Positions 51,890-60,849 of a stretch of DNA of 64,000 nt are shown in pieces. Each line of letters starts with the position of its first letter. Within the stretch, counting starts at the first letter, position 1. The position numbers were made by a program, and so were the translations under genes. The stretch comes from Microbotryomycetes sp. JL201. Its lineage: Eukaryota; Basidiomycota; Microbotryomycetes. The notes below the pieces were generated by a model. That model did no database searches. It worked only from the letters and a program-made list of their open reading frames with translations, and had not been told where the DNA came from. The stretch spans positions 1 to 64,000 of the forward strand of contig JAQYUZ010000037.1 of the NCBI GenBank assembly GCA_033819885.1. The letters run 5' to 3'.

Positions 51890-52353
51890 CTATGCCATTT
51901 TGGAGATGTAGAGCACTGCCAGACACTCGAATGGTCAGCTCTCGAAAGCAGCAGCGAACCCAAGGCGTCCGTCAAAGCTGAACGTACCATTGTTGCCTCT
52001 GATGAAAGCGTCGCCGTACGAGTTGGTGTGGACGCCGTTGACAAACTCTTGTGTGTTTTCGAGCGCAATGTTCATGTAGCCATCGAGACAACTGAGCACG
52101 CCTGGCGACGCGAGAGCAGGCACAGATCATGCAGCGGCATCAGCTATAGCCAGATCAAAGTAGAGGCCTGTTCAAACTTGCCTCTGTAGTCGACGCCCGA
52201 GTTTAACCTGACGACGACGTTCTCGCCGACGACCGTCTTTAGGAAATCGCCCGGTGTACCAGATGCCGGCTCGTCGGCTGCTGCAACATTGTTTGCATTG
52301 CCGTTTGCGTGCTCGTCTGCAGGCGGCGACGCGACGCCGTTGTTGTCGGCCAT
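51890..52353 (-). CDS. LSM6: U6 snRNA-associated Sm-like protein LSm6
   Basis: Subunit of the LSm2-8 ring on U6 snRNA and the LSm1-7 ring in mRNA decay. An N-terminal extension (NGVASPPADEHANGNANN) precedes the fold: PGDFLKTVVGENVVVRLNSG, VDYRGVLSCLDGYMNIALEN, TQEFVNGVHTNSYGDAFIRG, and NNVLYISKMA at the end. The first intron (52102-52181) is GC-AG and is needed for VDYRG-VLSCLDG. The last intron (GTACGT...GGCAG) joins RGNN to VLYISKMA. The C-terminus is shorter than in animals, which end in TQKRRM-like residues. It is head-to-head with snurportin, starts 80 bp apart. Confidence 0.95.
52102..52181 (-). other. GC-AG intron in LSM6
   Basis: The exon ends GACTACAGAG, the intron opens GCAAGT and closes CGCCAG, and the next exon starts GCGTGCTCAG. 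The join restores V-D-Y-R-G-V-L-S, invariant in LSm6. The nearest GT, three bases inside, gives the wrong frame. Confidence 0.85.
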
Positions 52354-52433
52354 TCCTGTCGAACGGGAGTTGTGAGGAGCTCAAGCGCCAGTTCGGAGCC
52401 AGGTTGGCCTCTCGCCAGTACTCGAACCATGCC
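52354..52433. promoter_or_regulatory. Divergent promoter LSM6 / snurportin
   Basis: Only 80 bp between the two start codons, so both core promoters and both leaders overlap here. No TATA box is evident. The pair joins two snRNP-biogenesis genes. Confidence 0.6.
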
Positions 52434-53928
52434 ATGAACACGCCACCCGAAAGCCAACGATTACAATCGCACGGTATGCACGTACCCCCTGAACGTAGGG
52501 CGAGCTACCTGCAGCCTGGGTCGGCACACACACCCGCCGAGGCCCAAGCTCGCAGGCGCAAGGCCGCGCTCGACGCCCAAAAGCAGGTCAGCGCGACGTC
52601 CCAACAACGCATACTTCAGGCGGACCTTGACACTTCTGCGCGAACTTCAGCACCGCAGCCATGCTTTCGAGGTCGCTCGCGCGCTGCACGGCGAGATCGA
52701 TTCAATCATGGCCCTGTCCATGGCCGAAGGCTCTGAGGATGACGAGGATGAGAACGACAACGAACAAGTCACTCCAATCGTCGCTGCCGAACCAAGTCAA
52801 AGCCAGTCCGCCCAGCTCAAAGACGTCGACATGGCCACTCCTGGCCAAGGTGGCAAACAGTCCAAGAAATCGAGCTGCAACGGAAAACAGCAGACAGTTC
52901 GGTGGAACAAGAAACCAAAAGTCAAGTACCAACCATGGGCAAAAAATCTGCTGACCCAGGGCGAAGTCCTCGACTTGGCCTCAACATTGCCTCACGGGCT
53001 TGAAACCGACTTTTGTCTGAAAGTGTACCCACGTGGCAAACGGTGAGAATATTGCGAATGACTCATGGTACGCAGCTGACATCTGGGCGTCAAGGTGCTT
53101 GTGCGCGACAGGCTCAAGCGCGAGTAGGTAGTGTTCGAAAACCGTTTTTGCCGTACTCGACTCACCAAAGGGGATCTCGTCGCAGCTGGTAACAACACAA
53201 TCTTGTACAGTAGACTTTCCGGGTGAGAGTTTGGCCCTGCTTGCCCCACGAGCGCTTTCTGATCGCGGCGGTCTTTAGACGAACTCTGGCGCGACGCCGC
53301 ACAGCATTGCCTCCCGATTGCATCCTTGACTGCGTCTACGAGGAGGACCTGTCGGTGTTGTGGGTTCTCGACATTGTTAAATGGTCTGCTCAAGGTTGGC
53401 TGGTTCAATATGACACGGACTTTCGGCAAGTTGTGCAGAATGAAGCGTCTCGCGACATTACAAAACTGATAATGCGTCTTTTATAGCACCTTTTTCCTCG
53501 CTAGTCGACTATCAGAACTTGGATCACAACCTTTCTACTCGACCTCGACCGGTGCAACGCCCCTCGTTGTCGTACCTTGTCCCGTACTCAACTCGCCGTT
53601 GACGCCTTCTATTCTGTGTCCATTCCTTGAGTCACTAGCTGACCCTACAACCCGAAAGATGTCGGTCAACGTGTCGATCAGTACTCATGTCGACCCTTTA
53701 ACGGGAGCGCTCGTCTCACAGTCCGTGTCACTGCAACTTGAACCGACTGGTTTGTTGCTGTACCATAGGCAATCGCAATACGAGTCTGGGTTGACGGCGC
53801 TCGTAGGATGGATCCCCTTCGCTGTCGAAGAAGAAAGAAAGACGATCGAGGGTGTCGATAGATTTAAACAGCTGGTACTCGAGTGGCAAGCAAGGGGAGG
53901 CGAGGCCGAGGCCGTTATGGAGTCTTGA
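52434..53928 (+). CDS. Snurportin-1 (trimethyl-cap import adaptor)
   Basis: Adaptor that binds the m3G cap of U snRNPs and carries them to importin-beta. The N-terminus has an IBB-like basic stretch, AEAQARRRKAALDAQKQ, joined over a 64-nt intron (52587-52650) to HRSHAFEVARALHGEIDSIM. An acidic linker follows (EDDEDENDNEQ). The cap-binding fold shows LTQGEVLDLASTLPHGLETD, FCLKVYPRGKRCLCATGSS, AAGNNTILYSRLSG, DCILDCVYEEDLSVLWVLDI, VKWSAQGWLVQYDTDFR, then LASRLSELGSQPFYSTSTG and TGLLLYHRQSQYESGLTALV with GWIPF. All these blocks align in order with animal snurportin. One intron (53426-53486) is GC-AG. The C-terminus ends EAEAVMES. The IBB assignment is inferred from base-rich residues and position. 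Confidence 0.87.
53426..53486 (+). other. GC-AG intron in snurportin
   Basis: The exon ends GACTTTCG, the intron opens GCAAGT and closes TTATAG, 61 nt. The join gives Y-D-T-D-F-R-T-F-F-L-A-S-R-L-S-E-L-G, as expected; reading through runs into a stop soon after. Confidence 0.8.
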
Positions 53929-54136
53929 GTTCTCAGACACAGGGAAGGACAAGCTTCTGGGCACTTTCTTTTCTGTGTCAAGGATGAACCATTGAATGAC
54001 GAGATACACGCAGCTTTCAATGAAGTCTCAAAACGCTTGATTTTTGACGCTGTGGCGTCTCTGTAGAATACAAACAATGTGCTGCAAGAAGAGAACAGTA
54101 AAAATCAAAGCTAGCAATGCGTGGAATCGATGGTCG

Positions 54137-54899
54137 TTATCGCATATTGAACTTTGTCTCCATAGCCGTGTGAAAGTCGGTCGTGTCTGCGGCGGACTGG
54201 ACGCGATCTGCGGATGAAGGAAACGAGCGGCAACGCGATTGGCATTATGTTCTGGATGATCCTCTTTCGCAACTGACCGATGTAGACGTCAGAGGCGTCG
54301 ATCGACTCATCCTTGCCGGTCAGAATGTCCAAGTGCATGTTTGAAGGCCGCAGTACGCCGTTGAACGAGGCCACAGTCGGAGTCTGAATCCACGCACATG
54401 GTGTTCAGCTACTTGTCTTTCGTGGAGTCTTACAGCGTCGGCATTCACTGACCTGCTTGACGATTGCGCGTTCCATCATGAGCCTGACGGGCGCGTGCAA
54501 GCCAAACACGTTGCGCTGCATCGTCATCTGCAAGTTCTCCTGAGTTTCGTCCCACTATCAGGCAAAAGCAATGATCAGCATGAGATTGTACCTGCTTGTA
54601 CAGAGTCGAGGTGCACGGGCGCGCGCGGGCGATGACGAAGCTCGTGGGTCGTACCTGCTCGAGTCTCGCTTGCAACGGGTGCTTTGGTGCGAGTTCAGCA
54701 GCCAAGCTGCGTGGTCCGTGCCTGAGAGTGTCGTGAACGCCAAGCGAGTGCGCCGTGTCTGCGACCGACACGGCCGACGGCGCTGCTTGCGACGGCCCGG
54801 GCACGAGCGCCAGGGAGGGTTGCTGCAGAGAACGATATGCTCGTCAGCAAGCAAAGCATGAGACAACACGACGCTTGCCATCATTCCGTGACTCGCCAT
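54137..54899 (-). CDS. UMP1: Proteasome maturation factor UMP1/POMP
   Basis: Short-lived chaperone built into half-proteasomes and destroyed when the 20S core matures. Exons give QPSLALVPGPSQAAPSAVSV, then DTLRHGPRSLAAELAPKHPL with QARLEQ, the core WDETQENLQMTMQRNVFGLH and APVRLMMERAIVKQ, TVASFNGVLRPSNMHLDILT with GKDESIDASDVYI, and a last exon DRVQSAADTTDFHTAMETKF ending NMR. The order HPL...NVFGLHAPxRxxME...LDIL.GKDESI matches yeast Ump1 and human POMP. The first exon is uncertain: Met at 54899 (MASHGMMAS) spliced at GTCGTG to QPSLAL is proposed, and 54884 is an alternative. Divergent from CFD1. Confidence 0.87.
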
Positions 54900-55048
54900 A
54901 GCGGGCATGACGAAAGACAAGCGAAAGTCGACCCAGGGCTGAGCTCAGCGCCTCGTTCACCTCTGACCGACACATCAGCACTGTTTCAAACTTGCAGCGT
55001 CACCGTCACGCAGACCAAACAAACACACCAAACACATTCGGCAGTGCC
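54900..55048. promoter_or_regulatory. Divergent promoter UMP1 / CFD1
   Basis: About 149 bp between the proposed UMP1 start and the CFD1 start. No TATA box is clear. A Rpn4-like proteasome element is not obvious. Confidence 0.4.
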
Positions 55049-56302
55049 ATGTCCAACAATGAGGCGCGACTCGTCCGACGACTCTCTCGCATCAAACACA
55101 TTCTGCTCGTCTTGTCGGGCAAGGGCGGCGTAGGCAAGTCGAGCGTGTCGGTACAGATGGCGCTCAGCTTGCTCGCTCTCAATCCACACGCCCGCATCGG
55201 TCTGCTTGACGTCGACTTGACCGGACCGTCTCTGCCTAGGATGCTCGGGCTTGAAGGCAAGGATGTGCACGCGAGCGAAGACGGATGGGTGCCCGTATAC
55301 CTCGATGCGAGAGGTCCCTCGGGACAAGGTGGCGTGCTCGCATGCATGAGTATCGGCTTCCTGTTGAAGAACAGTCGCGAGAGCGTCGTCTGGCGAGGAC
55401 CAAAGAAGAATGCAATGATCAAGCAGTTCTTGGCAGAAGTAAGGTGGGGAGACCTTGACTACCTGATCGTAGACACGCCACCGGGTAAGTGAAACATCTG
55501 ATACTGTCTGACCCTTTGTGTTTTTCATAAACTAAAATTCGCCCGGACAGGTACTTCGGATGAGCACATCTCTTTGCTCGAAACACTGAGACCGTTGCTC
55601 GTACCTGCAACGCCTGGATCCCCTCCTCTACCGACGCTGTCGGCCATGCTCGTGTCGACACCGCAGGCGCTAGCGCTGCTCGACGTCTCAAAAGAACTGT
55701 CCTTTGTTCGACGCACTCAGCTACCCTTGCTCGGCCTCGTCGAAAACATGTCTGGCTACGTCTGTCCACATTGCGGTGACATTGTCGGCATCTTTGGCCA
55801 GGGAGGGGCAGAAGACTTTTGTCGGAAAGAAGAGGCAAGGAAAGACTCCAAGGTTGAAGGCGAAGGTGGCGGATGTACATTCTTAGGTCGGATACCGATA
55901 GACAGGGAGCTCGTCGCACTGCTCGATGACGTTGCCGACGTCAAGGTCGTGTCCGAGGAGGAAGCGAGCAAACTTGTCGAGCAGCAGGACGAGCAGCGAA
56001 GAATGGCGCAACAGCAGCAGCAGACAGGTAACACTACAAGCGATGCTCAAATTGAGAGTGCATCAGGTCAGCAAAATGCGCCAACATCTATACCAACGGC
56101 GGTCGTCACTCAGAACCAAAATGACGACTCAAACATGGATGTGGACAGGGCGATGCAAGGCGCAGAAGTCGTCAAGCCAAGAACACTCGTGGCGAGATAT
56201 GCGGCCATTCCAAGCAGTCCTATCGTTGAACGGATAGCCGAGCAGGTTGTCAAGCTCATAGATGAGCAAGCAGAGGCGGAGCGCAGGGCAGGTCGACGGT
56301 AG
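55049..56302 (+). CDS. CFD1: Cytosolic Fe-S scaffold ATPase CFD1/NUBP2
   Basis: P-loop ATPase that, with Nbp35, assembles 4Fe-4S clusters for cytosolic and nuclear proteins. The deviant Walker A is [20 protein letters not shown] (two Lys). [20 protein letters not shown] is switch I, and [11 protein letters not shown], split by an intron from TSDEHISLL, is Walker B. The bridging cluster motif is CPHC in [20 protein letters not shown]. The protein is ~390 residues, longer than usual, because of an extra Gln/Asn/Ser/Asp-rich segment ([15 protein letters not shown] to about MDVDRAMQG) between the conserved DREL...VVSEE part and the C-terminal helix [18 protein letters not shown]. Nbp35 has an N-terminal 4-Cys motif that is absent here, so CFD1 fits. 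Confidence 0.94.
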
Positions 56303-56898
56303 CGTTTGCGACTTGTAAATCCAGATGCGACTTCAGAACGAGATTTTATTTGGTCAATATACACCTGCTGCGCGCCTGGATGTCATTCCTCAGGATGGCA
56401 GAGCCGTGCATCCCTTTAAAGTGACGCCGAGGCAGCGTCGGCCCCACATCTATCGATTCGGTGTCCCTGTCCGAGCCAGAGCGCGCGGCTTGCACTGATT
56501 CGGACGACGATAAACGACCTCAAGTGAAGATTGGGCCCCTCAGATCCCACGGGCTGACCCCGGCAGCCGTGCCGTGACCCGATTCTGTAGTGGCGCGCTC
56601 GCGTGACTCTGGCGCTTTACGGGTTTGCTTCCTAACGTACGCGGGTTCATCACACCCTCGATACGTCAGTCTTACAAAGACAATGCTCAACGATCTCCAG
56701 TCGCTGACTGCCATCCACTTCTATTCATCTTTTGCCGCGTCGTCGCCTGCGATCCCCCACATTCGGTTCCGGCCCTTTCTTTGCGGGGAAGAAGGTTCGT
56801 GAATGCTTGCACACTGCAGGGGAACACTCGAGCTCACTTTCATCACGTGTAGTTTCTAGATTTACCAAGCATACGCACGCCTAGCACTGCTACCAAAA
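56303..56898. other. Intergenic region without recognised gene
   Basis: 596 bp between CFD1 and the small Cys/His protein gene. Only short frames without motifs. It should hold the CFD1 3'-UTR and the next promoter. Confidence 0.55.
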
Positions 56899-57487
56899 AT
56901 GGAATCCATCGATCGCACGTCTTCGACCGACTCTAACGCATCTGTCGAGCTCGGCGACTACACGTTCTGCTCTGCTCACGGCCAAGAGGCTTGCACGGAA
57001 TGTAACGTCGATGTGAGCGAACACATAAAACAATTTGCACCTCGTGCTATATGCAATGCTTGTGCAAGCGGACTGCTGACGCCTGTTTCGGACGTCGAAC
57101 CATTAACAGTTCCGGGAAGACAACAGCTTTGTTGCTGGAATTGATGCCCCTGGTGACCGCGAGGTGAGTTGTTGCGTCAAATGAGCTTTTTAGAAAGATG
57201 AGCTTTTCAACTAACGGAGACCCGCTTGTCAGTCGATCCACGCCGATTACACGCTCAACAAGGACGGCCAGCCTCAGTGCAAAAAGCACAAGACGACAAT
57301 GTGCTCCAGCTGCTTTGCTTTCAAGAAACAGGTCAGTCCTCTCTGGCATTATTGCGCCATCGGGTCAAAGACGGCAACCAAATCGACCTGACACACACAC
57401 ACGGTTGTGGTTTGATAGATCCTAAAGGGCGCCCGTGAAGCTTCGAAAGCGGCCAAGAAAGCTCCCAAGTCGGGTTCCAACTTCTGA
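56899..57487 (+). CDS. Small Cys/His-rich protein, uncharacterised
   Basis: Protein of about 110 residues of unknown role. Exons join to ELGDYTFCSAHGQEACTECN, then VDFREDNSFVAGIDAPGDRE, SIHADYTLNKDGQPQCKKHK, TTMCSSCFAFKKQ, and a basic tail ILKGAREASKAAKKAPKSGS. Two matching halves, C-x2-H-x4-C-x2-C and C-x2-H-x4-C-x2-C (CSAHGQEACTEC; CKKHKTTMCSSC), suggest a single zinc site or a pair. The first intron (GTGAGC...TTAACAG) skips a frame that would otherwise stop early. From memory, similar short proteins with a DFRE.N motif occur in other basidiomycetes, none with a known job. Cytosolic by lack of a signal peptide. Confidence 0.72.
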
Positions 57488-57991
57488 GCGCCCTCTGCCC
57501 GGATCTTTTTTCGTGTGGAAGCTCTCGATACTCTGCTAGGTTCTTGACCTGAGGGGTCCTTTTTTGTTGCTGTCTTAGTTCTGTGCGCGTCTTTTTGTGA
57601 AATCGAAATTGAAAGCAGTGCCCCCCACGTTGTGCCGGATCCTCGGTGACCGCACGTGACTCCCAAAAGGTGAAGATTCACCGAGAGTTGGCGGTGCTTG
57701 ACAGGCTTGAGTACGATCATGTGATACTATTTGGGTGTGGCGCCCCTCGTGCAGGAGCTTTCGGGATGTGTTGATTATTTGCGCAGGCACGCACGTTCCG
57801 CGACGGTCGCGAGATCGGCGGGTCTTGCTCCCCGAGACCAGGCCCCTACCGTCCCAGTCCCCTACCTCAACACTGAGATAAACATTTCTTGGGCACAAGT
57901 GGACGAGCACGTACTGCAGCGAGCGAGTAACTGTGCCTGAACGTCGACGTCATCTTACTCGAGTTCCCAGCCGAGGGCCAAAGATTAGACC
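57488..57991. other. Intergenic, Zn-protein 3' end / ORP promoter
   Basis: 504 bp. No conserved gene. Contains CACGTGACTCC near 57653 (an E-box-like CACGTGA). Confidence 0.55.
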
Positions 57992-60102
57992 ATGTTTGGC
58001 AGACTGTCACGCGCGTCATCTAGCAAGACTACCAATTCAACAGACGATCTAGCGTCGACGACAAATGCCACATCGCCGTCCGTCAAAGCGCGTTCGTCGC
58101 TCGAGTCTGTCGAGCCGATCGACGACCTCGAGGATGGCCAAGCCGTGTCCTCGGATCAGCTAGGCGTGCAGGAAGCAGCTGAAAAGGGCTCGGAAGTGAC
58201 AGATCAGGGCAAGGTTAGGACACTTCTTGGCGTCTTGAAGCGTTGCTTGAGCGTCAAAGACTTGTCGAGCGTTCGCATCTCGTTGCCAGCGAGTTTGATG
58301 GAACCCATCGGCAATTTGGAGTACTGGTCCTACGCAGACAGACCAGACTTTTTGTGCGCCGTCACCGAGTCGGACGACGAGCTCGAGCGCATGCTCGCAG
58401 TCGTTCGATGGACTTTCACCAAAGACCTCAAATTTGTCAAGGCAAAGGTGGGCCATTTTACCACGATCGTCAGACAAGATTGTGCAAGCTGACGAGACGA
58501 GCTATATGCCTGGACTCGCAGATCGCCAAACCTTACAACTCAGTCTTGGGCGAGCACTTTCACGCATACTGGGATACGGAACCTCTCAGATTGAACGATA
58601 CGAAAGAGCCCGAACCGCAAGTTTACATCGACACATCACCATCAGCCGACGTCTTGGCCAACGCCGGTCGTAAACCTGCCAAAGACGCAAAAAAGGACAG
58701 CTCAGACGACCAAGACGAAGACTTGCCAGACTTGTCTCAGACGAGCGCATCAGCGGATCCAGGTGGAGCTGCGGCAGGCAAAACTTCCACTCGGGTCGTG
58801 TTTCTGAACGAACAAACATCGCACCACCCACCGATCTCGCACTTTATGATCGAAGCGCGAGGGCCTCTGGGCAGAGTGCAATGCTACGGATCTGATCAGC
58901 TTTCGGCAAAGGTGCGCAGGCTAATTGAACGGCCTGTGAAGCTTTCGAGCTCGAGCTCGAGCTGAGAAGAAACTCGTTTTACAGTTTACCGGTACGAACG
59001 TCAAGGTCTTTCCGGGTCCGCACAACAAGGGCATTTTCATATCACTCCCGGACCGAGACAACGAAGAATATCAAATTACTCACCCTACAGTAAGTGGCAC
59101 GTTGATCTTGCCGAGCCGTCCGGAGCTCACTTGCTTGCGGTGTTTCAGGCCGTCGTGTCAGGTCTATTACGTGGCAATTTGTACGCCACTGTCAGCGAAA
59201 CAACATTCATCAATGTGCGATCTACGACGGCTGCAAAGCGGTACCGAACGATTCTGGCGTACACCGAAGAGGTAAGAATCGCGCACAGAGCAACGCTTCA
59301 ACACGTCTGAAACTTCATTGGCTATCAGAGCTGGATCACAAAGGCCAAATTTGCGGTTGAGGCGAGCCGTTCCTCTATTGGACACACCAGACTGCGGACT
59401 GACATGGATTTTTTTCCCTTTTTTTACTTTTCAAATTCTCATTTTCGATCCTTCTTTAGGGCGTAATCTACGAGGTAAAGTCTGAGAGCGACATGGAGTG
59501 GACCAAAATCAAACACGTGAAATCGGAGCAAGTCATCGCCACCCTGTCCGGATGCTGGCGTGGAGAAGTCAAAATCAAATTCAAAGATTCTGGAGTGAGT
59601 TTTCACAATGTCGATCGAAAGATTCTGGCCCAGAAAATTCATGACAGTGCCATCGGCTTGCGCGCAGGTTGAGAGGGTTTTGATCGACATGGTGCCTTTG
59701 GCAGTACAGCCCAAAGTCGTCGCGCCGCTGTCTGAACAAGACGAGCTAGAAACTAGACGAGTGTGGGAGCCAGTTTCAAAGGCGTTACTAGACAAGGACT
59801 TTGGTTTGGCAAGCAAGAACAAGCAGACGCTGGAGCAGAAACAACGCGACCAGGCTGCCGAGCGGAAGAAGAATAACGAAGTGTCCGTTTGCCGCGATGC
59901 AGAGAGGTCTTTGCGTGTGCTGACCGGCATCTCCTTCCTCCTGGACAACAGTTACAAGCCCAGATTTTTCGAGTCGGAACCAGATCAAGTGGAAGAGTGG
60001 GACGGGCGTCCTCGGCTAACGCAGCAGGGAAAGGAGGCCATCGAAGACTTGTTCAAAGCCGACTGGACCCAGGGACCTGAGAGTAGCCTGGCCAATCCGT
60101 GA
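57992..60102 (+). CDS. Oxysterol-binding protein-related protein (ORP)
   Basis: Lipid-transfer protein that swaps sterol and PI4P between membranes. It has a short N-terminus (MFGRLSRASSSKTTNSTDDL), no PH domain, then the ORD: LKRCLSVKDLSSVRISLPAS, LMEPIGNLEYWSYADRPDFL, AKPYNSVLGEHFHAYWDTEP after an intron, the fingerprint as NEQTSHHPPISHFMIEARGP (EQTSHHPP, usual EQVSHHPP), and FTGTNVKVFPGPHNKGIFIS. Then SWITKAKFAVEGVIYEVKSE across an intron, VWEPVSKALLDKDFGLASKN with the TLEQKQRDQAAERKKN helix, and the end RFFESEPDQVEEWDGRPR. A ~60-residue Asp/Ser/Ala-rich insert precedes the fingerprint. The short form resembles yeast Kes1/Osh4-type or the ORD of larger ORPs. Confidence 0.92.
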
Positions 60103-60849
60103 CGTAATAGCGCAGCACGTATTGTATTTGTGTGCATGATGTACATTATTTTCGTTGTTTCAATGCATTTGTCTTCCAATTCGAGCTTTGTCTCGCTTGG
60201 TTTCCCCATTCACATTGCGAAATGACAATTTGTCGACAGACAGGCTTGACACAGAAGGTCCGTCACCGCTTGACGCACCGAAAGGTGGCTGTGTGGCATG
60301 ACGAGTGGGAAGCATGCGTGAGACATGAGCCGCGGACAAGACGTTGCGACGGTCCGCGGCTCGCAGCAGTCGCCATTTGTGTATTCCATTAGGAGTCGCA
60401 TTCCGAAAATACTGCTAATGCTTGCTGTTGTCATCAATTTGTGTCATTGGTCGTGTGCATTTAACCCTGTCGGGCCGCCATTTCAGTCCCGAAACGGCGA
60501 AGCGCGCCCCCTCGCGATCGCCTCGAGTCGCCGCTTCGAGCAGCCGAGCGCAAGGTTGGGCGCAGGACGAGGGTGCGCTCGGCAAAAGCCAAGGATAGAG
60601 ATGTCACACTCGTTTCGGTTTCTTCCTTTCTTCTTCCTCCCACATCCCACGTCGCCCTCTCTTTCTCTCGCGTTTGCTCTTCTTTTTTCAAACAACTCAC
60701 CAGCGCTGGTCGTTCGGTCGTTGCTCGTCTCTTTTTCAACACAGAACCTGGGTTCTTTTTTTCTGCTTTTGTTCTCTTCGACTATTTCATTCGGACTGGT
60801 TCCATTCGCCTGTTTCTCAACATCCACTTGACCACTTCCCCTCTTCGAG
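60103..60849. promoter_or_regulatory. Intergenic with long CT-rich promoter
   Basis: 747 bp between the ORP gene and the larger secreted Cys-rich gene. The last 250 bases (about 60605-60840) are strongly pyrimidine-rich on the plus strand (CTTTCTTCTTCC, CTCTTTCTCTCG, CTTCTTTTTTC). The same layout is seen before the paralogue at 35276. Probably a strong, nucleosome-poor promoter and leader. Confidence 0.55.

Noticed and set aside
52587-52619. 33-nt intron in snurportin ending at the first CTTCAG
   Set aside because: It is GT-AG but leads into a frame that loses the family sequence. The next CTTCAG at 52650 gives a 64-nt intron and the expected QKQ-HRSHAFEVARAL join.
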